From positions 23,434,165 to 23,498,164 of the forward strand of contig OX424564.1 in NCBI GenBank assembly GCA_949152475.1: a DNA stretch of 64,000 nt, written 5' to 3'. Under the pieces are notes generated by a model, which saw only the letters and a program-made list of their open reading frames with translations, ran no database searches and was not told the origin of the DNA. Made by a program: the position numbers and the translations under genes. Origin of the DNA: Terebella lapidaria. Its lineage: Eukaryota > Annelida > Polychaeta > Terebellida > Terebellidae. Every line of letters begins with the position of its first letter. Position 1 is the stretch's first letter. Positions 46,700-58,157 of the stretch are shown piece after piece.

Positions 46700-48530
46700 C
46701 CATAGATTGTATACCAGTGTGCTCAATCAACTGACGGTATTCTCTTAGTACAACGTCAATACCTTTGTATACTCGTGTGCTTAATCAACTGTCGGTATTC
46801 TCTTAGTAGAACGTCAATACCATTGTATATACTGTTGGAAACCATTGTCCTGAATCAACTGTCAATATTCCATTCACTAATACACGTATCTGAATGTTAA
46901 TATTGTTGTATACTAGTATGCTTACCTGTCGGTATTCCTTCAAATAATACTCTTATTAGAATGTCATTATTATTATATACTAGAATGCTAACTCAACTGG
47001 CAGTACTCTACTAACTGTTATTTTTATTAGAATGTCAGTATCATTGTATGCTAGTATGCTTACTCTACTGTCAGTATTCAATTCACTAATACTCATATTA
47101 GAATGTCAGTATCATTGTATGCTACTCTGTTTATTCTCTTAGTGTGCCAAGTCAAATGACGATATTCTCTTAGAAAAAACTGACGGTATTATCTTGGCAT
47201 AACGTCAATACCATTGTATACTAGGGTGCTAAGTCAACTGTCGGTATTATTTTAGTAGAACGTCAATACCATTGTATACTCGTATGCTCAATCAACTGAC
47301 GGTATTCTCTTAGTACAACGTATATTCGTGTGCTAAGTCAACTGACGGTATTCTCTCAGTACAACGTCAATACCATTGTATACTCGAGTGATAAGTCAAC
47401 TGACGGTATCCTCTTAATAGAACGTCAATACCATTGTATACCAGTGTGCTTAATCAACTGTAGGTATTCTGTTAGTAGAACGTCAATGCCATTGTATACT
47501 CGTGTGCCAAGTCAACTGACGGTATTCTCTTAGAAAGAAAAGTCAACTGACAGTATTATCTTAGTATAACGTCAATACCATTGTATACTAGGGTGCTAAG
47601 TCAACTGTCAGTATTACCTTAGTAGAACGTCAATACCATTGTATACTCGTGTGCCTAATCAACTGTAGGTATTCTGTTAGTAGAACGTCAATACCGTTGT
47701 ATACTCATGTGCTAAGTCAACTGACGGTATTCTCTTAGTATAACGTCAATACCATTGTATACTAGGGTGCTAAGTCAACTGACGGTATTATCTTAGTAGA
47801 ACGTCAATACCATTGAATACTAGGGTGCTAAGTCAACTGTCGGTATTATCTTAGTAGAACGTCAATACCATTGTATACTTGTGTGCTTAATCAACTGTAG
47901 GTATTCTGTTAGTAGAACGTCAATACCATTGTATACTCATGTGCTAAGTCAACTGACGGTATTCTCTTAGTAGAACGTCAATACCATTGTATACTAGGAT
48001 GCTGAGTATACTCATGTGCTAAGTCAACTAACGGTATTCTCTTAGTAGAAGTCAATACCATTGTATACTAGTGTGCTAAGTCAACTGACGGTATTCTCTT
48101 AGTAGAACGTCAATACCAACGTATACTCGTGTGCTAAGTCAACTGACGGTATTCTCTTAGTACAACGTCAATACCAATGTATACTAGGGTGCTAAGTCAA
48201 CTGACCGTATTCTCAGTATAACGCCAATACCATTGTATACCAGTGTGCTCAATCAACTGACGGTATTCTCTTAGTACAACGTCAATACCTTTGTATACTC
48301 GTGTGCTTAATCAACTGTCGGTATTCTCTTAGTAGAACGTCAATACCATTGTATACTAGGGTGCTAAGTCAACTGACGGTATTCTCTTAGTAGAACGTCA
48401 ATACCATTGTATACTAGGGTGCTAAGTCAACTGACGGTATTCTCTTAGTATAACGCCAATACCATTGTATACTAGGGTGCTAAGTCAACTGACGGTATTC
48501 TGTTAGTAGAACAAGAGATACATAATATAC
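46700..48530 (+). repeat. 58-bp minisatellite, first block
   Basis: Consensus landmarks of the unit are GTATACTAGGGTGCTAAGTC, AACTGACGGTATTCTCTTAG and TAGAACGTCAATACCATT. About 25-30 units are present. A distinct ~300-bp spacer (TTGGAAACCATTGTC ... CTACTCTGTTTATTC) sits at 46838-47135 and again from 48637, making a higher-order period of about 1.8 kb. Confidence 0.93.
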
Positions 48531-48783
48531 ATTGTTACATTCGATGTCTATTAGATAAAAAAAACCCAGAAAAGCCAACCTTAATTGCTCATCCGAGAAT
48601 CAAAATTAACTTCCAAATTTGGTATGGAATGTCAATACTGTTGGAAACCATTGTCCGGAATCAACTGTCAATATTCCATTCACTAATACACGTATCTGAA
48701 TGTTAATATCGTTGTATACTAGTATGCTTACCTGTCGGTATTCCTTCAAATAATACTCTTATTAAAATGTCATTATTATTGTA

Positions 48784-50532
48784 TCCCCCGAGCAAAGTTC
48801 GGCGGATACTATGGATTTGTCTTCGTCGCGCCGCCGCCGCGTCCGCGTCTGCGCCCGCGTCCGCGTCCGCAGACACTTTCTTGTGAACGCGCTACAGGTT
48901 GCAAATCTTAACCGATTCTGATAATTTTTTATACAGACACATCTTATGGTAAGATCCCGACACCAATCGATTTTGGTTGCCATAGCAACCAAATTGGCCG
49001 ATTGGCGACACATTTTGTGCTCAAATTAGCCTGTTTAACACACATGGCTTGTGAACGCTCTACGAGTGGGAGTTTTCAATAAATGATGATGAAATCGCAC
49101 AGACTCGGAGAGAAAGACCCTCACACGAAACCTATCGTTTTTCAGAATGATCGAATAAATATTAATTAGTTAACGGACTAACTTATTACGACCGTTAAAA
49201 TACCGACTTGAGCATCTGTGATCAATCCAATACCCTGTACTATGAAAACAAATTGCACTGGATTCTTGTTCAGAATAGAGGACTGATGTTTTTAGTGAAA
49301 ACAGATCGATATTATCGAATAAGTTAACCTTAATTTTACTAGTTAAGTCTATTATTGACCACAATTAAAATAGTTAAGATGAGAAACATTTATTATTAAG
49401 CTCAACAAGGTGAAGGTTTTGTCCAGTACAGATTTCATGAGTGTAACCGAATAAGTTAACCTTATTATTACTAGTTAAGTCTATCATTGACCACAATAAA
49501 ATTAGTTAAGACAAGAAATATTTATTATTGGGCTTAACAATGTCAAGGTTCTGTCCAGTAGAGATTTTATGGCTGTAACCAAATAAGTTAACATTATTTT
49601 TGCTAGTTAAATCTATCATTGACCTTAATAATAATAGTTAAGACGAGAAACATTCATTATTGAGCTCAACAAGGTAAAGGTTTTGTCCAGTAGAGATATC
49701 TGGGTGTAACTGGATAAGTTAACTGGATAAGTTAACATTATTTTTACTAAAACATTGATCTGGCTCGAATTTCATCATCTTGAAATGCAGTTTTGGTCAA
49801 CTTTTACTCTGAATTTCAACTTGAAACCACGTTTGATACATATTATGAGTCAAAATATAACTTATAGTAAAAAGTTCAATCTGGCTCCAATTTCGTCATC
49901 TTGAAAATGCAGTTTTGGTAAGCTTTTACTTTGAATTTCAGCTTGAAACCAAGTCTGGCACATATTATGAGTTAAAATATAACTTATGGCGAAAAGTTCG
50001 ATCTGTCCCCAATTTTGTCATCTTGAAATGCAGTTTTGGTCAACTTTTACTTTGAATTTCAACTTGGAAACAAGTTTTGTCACATATTATGAGTTGATAT
50101 ATAACTTATGGTGAAAAGTTCGATCTGGCTCCAATTTCGTGATCTTGAAATGCAGTTTTGGTCAATTTTTACTTTGAATTTCAACTTGGAACCAAGTATG
50201 TCAAAAATCCTGAGTTGAAATATAACTTTAGGTGAAAAGTTTGATCTGGCTGTGATTTCGTTTTTGTTATCTAACATGTCGAAATGGACATTCATATGCA
50301 GTGGTTTCAATGGTGATTTTGAATTCGCCCTTCAATAACCTTGAAAGATTAATTTAGCAATTTTGGTGGAAAAAAAAAACAGTTGTGGCCTAAGATTTTA
50401 CATTTCTCTGGTAATCTTCTCTATCCCTTGTTCTAGTTTTTCACACTTATTAGTAATATATTTGGGGCATGAGGAATGATAGTGCTACGGGGGATACACC
50501 CAAGCGGTCGTAGGCGACCGGAAGCGTCTAGT
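48784..50532. mobile_element. 1.75-kb repeat-bearing insertion in the minisatellite
   Basis: The minisatellite spacer is interrupted between TTATTATTGTA and TATATACTAGAATGC. The empty site is present at 46970 and 59430. The insert opens with a short hairpin (TCCCCCGAGCAAAGTTCGGC / GGATAC), closes with GGTCGTAGGCGACCGGAAGC, and contains two arrays: ~127-bp units at 49320-49745 and ~121-bp units at 49755-50270. No ORF. A nonautonomous element of unknown class. Confidence 0.78.
49320..50270. repeat. Two successive tandem arrays (127-bp and 121-bp units)
   Basis: The first array has about 3.5 units sharing AATAAGTTAACCTTA and CTAGTTAAGTCTAT. The second has about 4.5 units sharing CATCTTGAAATGCAGTTTTG and ACTTTGAATTTCAACTTG. 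Confidence 0.85.
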
Positions 50533-51600
50533 TATATACTAGAATGCTAACTCAACTGGCAGTACTCTAATAACTATTATTTTTATTAGAATGTCAGTAT
50601 CATTGTATGCTAGTATGCTTACTCTACTGTCAGTATTCAATTCACTAATACTCATATTAGAATGTCAGTATCATTGTATGCTACTCTGTTTATTCTCTTA
50701 GTGTGCCAAGTCAACTGACGATATTCTCTTAGAAAAAAAAGTCAACTGACGGTATTATCTTGGCATAATGTCAATACCATTGTATACTAGGGTGCTAAGT
50801 CAACTGTCGGTATTATCTTAGTAGAACGTCAATACCCTTGTATACTCGTATGCTTAATCAACTGACGGTATTCTCTTAGTACAACGTATACTCGTGTGCT
50901 AAGTCATCTGACGGTATTCTCTTAATAGAACGTCAATACCATTGTATACCAGTGTGCTTAATCAACTGTAGGTATTCTGTTAGTAGAACGTCAATACCAT
51001 TGTATACTCGTGTGCCAAGTCAACTGACGGTATTCTCTTAGAAAAAAAAGTCAACTGACGGTATTACCTTAGTAGAACGTCAATACTATTGTATACTAGG
51101 GTGCTAAGTCAACTGTCAGTATTATCTTAGTAGAACGTCAATACCATTGTATACTCGTGTGCTTAATCAACTGTCGGTATTCTCTTAGTACAACGTCAAT
51201 ACCATTGTATACTCATGTGCTAAGTCAACTGACGCTATCCTCTTAGTAGAACGTCAATACCATTGTATACTAGGGTGCTAAGTCAACTGTCGGTATTATC
51301 TTAGTAGAACGTCAATACCATTATATACTCGTGTGCTTAATCAACTGACGGTATTCTCTTAGTACAACGTCAATACCATTGTATACACGTGTGCTTAATC
51401 AACTGTAGGTATTCTCTTAGTATAAAGTCAGTACCATGGTATACTAGTGCGCTAAATCAACTGTCGGTATTCTCTTAGTAGAACGTCAATACCATTGTAT
51501 ACTCATGTGCTGAGTCAACTGACGGTATTCTCTTAGTACAACGTCAATACCATTGTACACTCATGTGCTAAGTCAACTGACGGTATTCTGTATATTATTA
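50533..51600 (+). repeat. 58-bp minisatellite, second block
   Basis: Continuation of the spacer and 58-bp units after the 1.75-kb insert. It grades into an AT-rich leader of weakly similar phrases (TACTAGTATGCTTAC-like) before the ORF. Confidence 0.93.
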
Positions 51601-52527
51601 TGCTTCCTCAACTGCCAATATGTTGATAGCTAGCACTCTTAGTAGAATGTCAAAATCATTGCATATCAACATGCTTATTCGATGTAAGTATCCTGTTAGA
51701 CAATATGCCTAGCTGAATTTCAATATCATCATATATTAATTTACATATCCAATATATAAAACACTAGCAAACACGTTGCTTAGAATATTAGTATTTTATA
51801 TTTCAATACTCTTATCAAAATGAACTCTCGATAGTATACACATCATTACTCTTAGTAGAATGCCAAAATCAAAGTTTACTAAAAATGAGTATTTCACCAA
51901 TTAACACGCATAGCAGTAACTCTTAATCATCATTTACTAGTGTCCTTTTCCAATGTTAGTAATCGAGTAACTTACAGTATTAATATTTAAAATGTTAATA
52001 TATGCTAGTATACTTACTCAATGTTAGTAATCGCATAACTTCCAGTGTTAATATTTTATATATTAGTATATTAGTCAATAATCTTACTTGAATGTTAATA
52101 TGATATATTATCATGCTTACCAAACATGCTTTATACCAATCCTATCCAATAATATTCTACCCAATAATAATCTTATTAAAAGTTTCAATATCATCGTATA
52201 CTAGATTGTTTATGTCAGCTTCGTGAGCTGTATTATTTAGGATTAGGTTCTTCGATATTTCATCTTTATTCTAATACGGACTTAGATCATTTCACTATCC
52301 AGCATATCTGAGAGGGGGAGGGGGGGAGTTCTCATCAGATAATATAGGAGAAATTGATAACAATGAAGTTGTATGTATTATATGTTCCAACATGTTAAGT
52401 AGTTTATTTGTATTCTTGTGTTGTGTTCCTAATCCTAATCGTATTATGCTGTTCAATATTATATGTTACAGGTTGCTGACGGGATCCAGGGGAGCTTCAA
52501 CACGAGTATCAATACTTAATCGTAATA

Positions 52528-55500
52528 ATGGCGAATAGGTTTGGCCTTGACCAGATTGAGTTAATGAGTAACTTTGACCTAACTGACCTATTGAAAGACA
52601 CCAACAACAATGATATTGAATATACTTACTCAAACCCAAACTGTAAATATTATGATATAGATACGATCAAGGATATACAACCATTCGCTAGTCAATCGAC
52701 AAACTTCTTTCATCTGAATTGTAGGGGACTATCCTCCAACTGGCTAGGTTTCAAAGATTTGATTTGTGCTACACATAATGAGAAACTTTATTTCGATTTC
52801 ATAGGTATAAGTGAAGTATATGCCAGTAAACACGATGCTCGACTCTCACTTGACGGATATCAAGATTTGATCACCATGACCAGGAATGATTCTTTTAGAG
52901 GTGGTGTGGGACTTTTTATAAAAAATGATATATCATATAAAATTCGAACAGATCTATCAGTATTCATAGATGGTATATTCGAGAGTTTATTCATTGAGGC
53001 AAAAATTAGAAACAAGTCTACAATTATTGGTGTTATTTATAGACCCAATACTCTGCCCAAAGCTGATTTAGATATTTTTAGTTCTACGATATTCGATATA
53101 CTTGAAATAATAAACAAAGAAAAAAATCAATCAATAATAATGGGAGACATGAACATAAACCTACTTGCTTTCAACACACATTCGAAAACAGGGGAATATT
53201 TGGACAATATTTTTGCAAGTGGTTTCCTACCGGTAATTTCTAAACCCACTAGAATCTCTGAAAAATCTGCAACGCTTATAGACCACATTTATTCTAACAA
53301 CACCACTAATAAAAGCATGTCTGGAATTCTCATTAATGACGTTGCCGATCACTTTGGTATATTTCATTCTATTAAACATTCGAACAAAACTCAAGAGTCT
53401 AAATCAGAGCCTATTTTCACCAGAAAGATAACAGAAGAAAACATTAATGAATTCAATGCCCTACTTCGAGAAACCGACTTCCAACATATACAATCGATTA
53501 CTTGTCCTAATACTGCATATAATATGTTCATGGATAAATATAAAACTTTATTCGACATAGCATTTCCACTAGGCAGAGTGAAACGCAACAAAAAATACGT
53601 TAAACGTGAACCATGGGTTTCTACGGGTCTTCTTACATCCTCAAGGCACAGATCCAAACTTTTGACTAAAAAAATAAGGAACCCTACTGAACATAATATC
53701 AACACATTCACAGAATATAACAAAAGCTACAATAAATTGCGGCGACAATGCAAGATTAATTATTACCAAGCAGCTTTTGAAGAAAATAAACACAATTTGA
53801 AAAAGTCCTGGTTGATTTTAAACCAAGCAGTTGGAAAACTGAATAACACTAAACCATTCCCCTCCGATTTTGAAATCAACGGAATACCTGTGAATGACAA
53901 ATGCATAATTAGTAATAGTTTTAATAAATACTTCTCTACAATTGGATCAGAAACAAGTAAATCTATACCGAATGTCTCCAAAAATTTTCAAGATTATATG
54001 CCTGACCCTATCGTAAATAGTATCTTCATTGAACCCGTTACGCCTGAAATTGTTAAAGAATCAGCAATGAAATTAAAGCCCAAAAACAGCTCTTGTAATG
54101 ATGAAGTATCCACCAAACTTCTCATTACCTCTATACAAAATGTACTCTCTCCGTTAACACATATTATCAATAAATCACTAGAAACTGGCATTGTGCCAAC
54201 TGAGATGAAGACCGCAAAAGTAATCCCTATCTATAAATCATCGGATCCCAGTTTATTGAAAAACTACCGCCCCATCAGCCTACTCCCAGCTTTTTCCAAA
54301 TTACTTGAGAAGATAATGTATGACAAAGTTGTTAAGTTCCTTAATGCACATTCACTCTTCTACAAACATCAATATGGATTTCGCTCAAAGCATTCAACCA
54401 TACATCCCATAATCCATCTACTAAACCATTGTTTTGAATCAGCTAATAACTCGCCTTCTCAATTAACATTAGCTGTTTTATGTGATCTTTCTAAAGCATT
54501 TGACGTAATTAACCATCATATTCTGCTAAAAAAACTCAATACATATGGGATCAGGGGACTTGCATATAAGTGGTTTGAAAATTATTTGACTGACAGACAA
54601 CAATATGTTGAATTCGATGGAAATAAATCTGAAATGTACGGTATTAAATGTGGTGTTCCACAAGGTTCCATTCTCGGGCCTCTTTTATATTTAATCTATG
54701 TAAACGACATTAACAAAGCAACCGATGCAAGTATATTATCTTTTGCTGACGACACAACACTACTAACAAAATCGGGCGACATAAATAAATTGTACAATGA
54801 TGCAAATAAACATGCCAATAACTTATTCACCTGGTTCTGCGCCAACAAATTGTCTTTGAATGCACAGAAAACAAAATATATGGTAATCAGACCCAAAAAT
54901 AAGCATGTGAACTTTGAACATAAGTCAATATCAATAAACGGTACAGAACTATGCAGGATTGGTGAAGGATGCGAAGAAAAAACAACTAAATTTCTAGGTC
55001 TGTGCCTTGACGAACACTTAAACTGGAAATATCATCTAGATAGTGTAAACGTCAAATTGTCCCGCGCTATTTTTGCAATGAAACAGGCCAGTAAGTTCTT
55101 ATCTAAAGATTCACTAAAGACTCTATATTTCGCTTTCTTCCATCCTCATTTATCTTATGGCATCACTGCCTGGGGAAACGCTAAAAAATCAGTTCTATGT
55201 CGAGCTAACACTCTTCAAAAACGTGCCATACGCTTAATTAATTCTGCCCCCTACAATAGTCACACTGATCCACTATTCAAACAATCTGAAATATTGAAAG
55301 TTAGAGACCTATATGAGTATAATGCTAGCCTCTTCATGTTTGATTTTTTTCACAGTCGCTTGCCCATATCATTCGACGGGTTATTTAAATTCAACCACCA
55401 AATTCAAAACAATCACATAACAAGGCAATCGCAAATGTTTTTCACACCAAAATGCAAAAATACATTCTCTTCGCAATTACCACCGTTCAAGTTGCCCAAT

Positions 55501-55644
55501 ATATGGAATATAACACATTCTCACATCGATCCACACCGCTTATCCAGAAATCAATTTAAACATTCCTCTAAATGTTCATACCTCGATCAGTATAGATCGC
55601 ATGTCTCATGCTCAAGTCAATATTGTCAAAGTTGCAACACATAA
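52528..55644 (+). CDS. LINE ORF2: endonuclease and reverse transcriptase, 1,038 aa
   Basis: One open frame with APE-type endonuclease then reverse transcriptase. Endonuclease (about 58-280): NCRGL (64-68), SEVY with Glu96, YRPN (171-174), GDMNINL (206-212), DHFG (274-277). Reverse transcriptase (about 560-830): YRPISLLP (580-587), DLSKAFD with Asp653, PQGSILGP (711-718), FADD (739-742). The C-terminal tail is rich in cysteine (SCSSQYCQSC). The layout and 3' tail fit the CR1/Jockey group (Daphne- or Crack-like). The product nicks target DNA and copies the element's RNA into it. The ATG at 52528 opens the frame. All catalytic residues looked for are present and the frame is intact, so the protein could be active. 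No separate ORF1 is visible upstream. Confidence 0.9.
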   Translation: MANRFGLDQIELMSNFDLTDLLKDTNNNDIEYTYSNPNCKYYDIDTIKDIQPFASQSTNFFHLNCRGLSSNWLGFKDLICATHNEKLYFDFIGISEVYASKHDARLSLDGYQDLITMTRNDSFRGGVGLFIKNDISYKIRTDLSVFIDGIFESLFIEAKIRNKSTIIGVIYRPNTLPKADLDIFSSTIFDILEIINKEKNQSIIMGDMNINLLAFNTHSKTGEYLDNIFASGFLPVISKPTRISEKSATLIDHIYSNNTTNKSMSGILINDVADHFGIFHSIKHSNKTQESKSEPIFTRKITEENINEFNALLRETDFQHIQSITCPNTAYNMFMDKYKTLFDIAFPLGRVKRNKKYVKREPWVSTGLLTSSRHRSKLLTKKIRNPTEHNINTFTEYNKSYNKLRRQCKINYYQAAFEENKHNLKKSWLILNQAVGKLNNTKPFPSDFEINGIPVNDKCIISNSFNKYFSTIGSETSKSIPNVSKNFQDYMPDPIVNSIFIEPVTPEIVKESAMKLKPKNSSCNDEVSTKLLITSIQNVLSPLTHIINKSLETGIVPTEMKTAKVIPIYKSSDPSLLKNYRPISLLPAFSKLLEKIMYDKVVKFLNAHSLFYKHQYGFRSKHSTIHPIIHLLNHCFESANNSPSQLTLAVLCDLSKAFDVINHHILLKKLNTYGIRGLAYKWFENYLTDRQQYVEFDGNKSEMYGIKCGVPQGSILGPLLYLIYVNDINKATDASILSFADDTTLLTKSGDINKLYNDANKHANNLFTWFCANKLSLNAQKTKYMVIRPKNKHVNFEHKSISINGTELCRIGEGCEEKTTKFLGLCLDEHLNWKYHLDSVNVKLSRAIFAMKQASKFLSKDSLKTLYFAFFHPHLSYGITAWGNAKKSVLCRANTLQKRAIRLINSAPYNSHTDPLFKQSEILKVRDLYEYNASLFMFDFFHSRLPISFDGLFKFNHQIQNNHITRQSQMFFTPKCKNTFSSQLPPFKLPNIWNITHSHIDPHRLSRNQFKHSSKCSYLDQYRSHVSCSSQYCQSCNT

Positions 55645-55975
55645 TTAAATTTTCTTGTTTTCGATGTCTTACTTCTTGTTCCTATTCATTTTCGGGAATA
55701 TTTATTTCACCACACCACTTGCATCGTATTCATTGTCGACTCAGTCTCGGTCTGCCCCAAGCTCGCCATTTTCAATTGATATAATTGATCTAACTTTGTC
55801 ATCGTTGATGCTCGTGTTGTTTCTCACCTGTGTCCTGTCAGCAACCCTAGGGCCCGTAGTAAGACAATCTTCGGTTTATACGGGTCCTCGTGTCTTCATT
55901 TAGTGTACGTAATTAACATGTGATAATTTTGTATATATATGTATCATGAGTTCACGAAATAAACTACTACTACTA
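55645..55975 (+). other. LINE 3' untranslated region and tail
   Basis: Contains AATAAA at 55958-55963 followed by CTACTACTACTA, after which satellite sequence resumes. Such short-repeat tails are typical of CR1-group LINEs, which lack poly(A). Confidence 0.8.
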
Positions 55976-56700
55976 TATGACAAGTACATAAGTACCTAAT
56001 CACAAGCCAAAAGGCTACTGAATTGATGGTATCCTCGGGGACTGATTTAACGTCCACCAGCAGTGACACCTGCTCAGTGGTATGAATCTAAGTATCAATC
56101 TATTACCACCAATACAGCCAAATTTTGATGCTTCCAATAACAAACATATAATGCAACATTTTGCAATAGAACCATAGCCCAATCAAATACTTTATCAAAA
56201 GACACACTGGCGTCATCAGGGGCAGACAGTGTGATTAATGTAGTTGTTTCTACTGAACACGTGATGGAATTAGTATACAACTGCCCAACAACCTATGAAA
56301 ATAATTCAGAAATCTGAAACAAACCCCATGGAATAGATATATGACAAGTACATAAGTACCTAATCACAAGCCAAAAGGCTACTGATTTGATGGTATCCTC
56401 GGGGACTGATTTAACGTCCACCAGCAGTGACACCGGCTCAGTGGTATGAATGTAAGTATCAATCTATTACCACCAATACAGCCAAATTTTGATGATTCCA
56501 ATAACAATCGTATAATACAACATTTTGCAATAGAACAAAAGCCCAACCAAATACTTTATCAAAAGACACACTGGCGTCATCAGGGGCAGACAGTGTGTTT
56601 AATGTAGTTGTTTCTACTGTACACCTGATGGAATTAGTATACAACTGCCCAACAACCTATGAAAATAATTTAGAAATCTGAAACAAACACCATGGAATAT
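55976..56700 (+). repeat. ~365-bp satellite, right part, about 2 units
   Basis: Resumes the unit broken at 46685 and ends at AACACCATGGAATAT, where the CTCACTTCTGTGCCC flank begins. Confidence 0.92.
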
Positions 56701-57299
56701 TCTCACTTCTGTGCCCTGTTTCACGATAATAACAAAATAATATCTACTTCTAAACGAATTCCCATGTAATTTTATTCAACAACGTGGCTGAATTTTTGCA
56801 GCCATATAAGATCTTCATCTACAAGATAGCGCAGTCTGAAGTCGATCATTGACTTGAACTTCCAACAAAAGTGTGTTTTCGACTTGTTTGTTCCAGGATC
56901 GCCACAGTTTCATTGATATTGTGCATTGGATCAGACAATATATTTTTAAATTGTACAACAGTCGCGACTTTAACTAACTGCTGTGAATCACAAATAATTC
57001 ACCATAATAGAATTTTCGCAATATTCGACAATATGCACTGTCTATGACGGTCAGGTACTTGCAGTTCGTCCTTAATAACAATTGTCAAATCATCAATTTA
57101 TAATTCGAGATCTCGACAATATAATTCGAGATCACGACTTTGTAGTTCGAGATCACGACTTTGTAATTCGAGATCACGACTTTGTAATTCGAGATCACGA
57201 ATTAGACACCTTTAATATTTTACATACAACCTGGCCTTAATACGCTCTTGTTCAAAAGACAAGGTACATTCAAAACATGTCCAACGGCAGGATTATTTT
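56701..57299. other. Satellite flank and intergenic DNA
   Basis: 56700-56800 duplicates 45519-45617. At 57102-57202 lies a 21-bp tandem repeat (TTCGAGATCACGACTTTGTAA), five units. No gene seen. Confidence 0.6.
57102..57202. repeat. 21-bp tandem repeat, five units
   Basis: Unit TTCGAGATCACGACTTTGTA, with the first unit diverged. Confidence 0.9.
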
Positions 57300-57600
57300 T
57301 TACTGCGGAAAACTAGTAATGCTAGTAAAGCTCACTGGTGAGTTGCGCTCGGGTGCACCAAATCAGCCTATTGTATTCCTCTCGCAAAAATTCAAGTCGT
57401 ATATGCATCTATTATTGGATGGTCACACAACAAATCGTACATACCAACAACAGCTTGTTTGTAACGCTGAAGATGTGACACGTTGTTTCCTGACGCGTGT
57501 AAAGTGATATCTATAATCATCAATTTGTACAATCGCTGTGATACTTTTTATGGAACCATGTCTCGGTTCATCATCCATGGCTATACATATCTCTGTTGAT
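57300..57600 (+). repeat. Second copy of the dispersed repeat seen at 700-1000
   Basis: See the shared blocks at 700-1000. The remaining DNA to 58157 shows no gene. Confidence 0.55.
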
Positions 57601-58157
57601 GAAGTTTCAAGAAGAAGAGTTGGGTAGTCTTGCTGATTTTGTGGTATGCGCGTTCGGTCGTTTAAGGTGCGGTACGAGCACATTAGTGAGCTATAGTATA
57701 TTTGAGTTGGTGCTAGGGGCCTCTCTAGCCAATGAGGGGGGTTAAATCACCATGGTGAAAGTCAAATACCGCACCTTACTCGGTTGTGTTTGAACGTCTG
57801 CTATGACATATTACATGTTCATACCGTTGCTCTGATATTTTGAGCCCGGAAGCCCGGAACTCTTATTGTGCTGTACGATTCGTTCTGCTAATCCGCGAAG
57901 CAAAACCGCGAATTCGTGAAGGCTAATCCACGGAATATGTGGTATTTAAATTACGACTATATCATTATTTGCGGAGTAGGCTATACACACTACCGCAGGG
58001 TATCAATTGATATCGACCTACGTCTTTTGTTTTCGTGGTCACGTGATGTTTACAATGGCCATTTATTGCTCACTTTTCTGACAGAATTTGGAGGAACAGT
58101 AAGGAAAATGCAATTCATTGTTACTTACACATACATCACACTATAATGCATGTACCG

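Larger units (their letters stand above)
46686..55975 (+). mobile_element. Full LINE insertion with tandem-repeat 5' region (copy 1)
   Basis: The 365-bp satellite is interrupted exactly once, at AGATA|TATGAC. Everything between belongs to one insertion or to later insertions into it: a 58-bp minisatellite in higher-order blocks (46700-51600, itself interrupted at 48784-50532), an AT-rich leader (51600-52527), a 1,038-codon ORF (52528-55644), a 330-bp 3' region and a CTACTACTACTA tail after AATAAA. No clear target duplication is seen (blunt or at most 2-3 bp). That array and LINE arrived together is inferred from this boundary and from copy 2, which has the same order. Confidence 0.72.

Noticed and set aside
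46700-48530. CRISPR-like array
   Set aside because: Units are head-to-tail without unique spacers, in eukaryotic DNA; this is a minisatellite.
53391-54896. Minus-strand frames opposite the LINE ORF, repeated at 61801-63306
   Set aside because: Antisense shadows of the reverse transcriptase frame.
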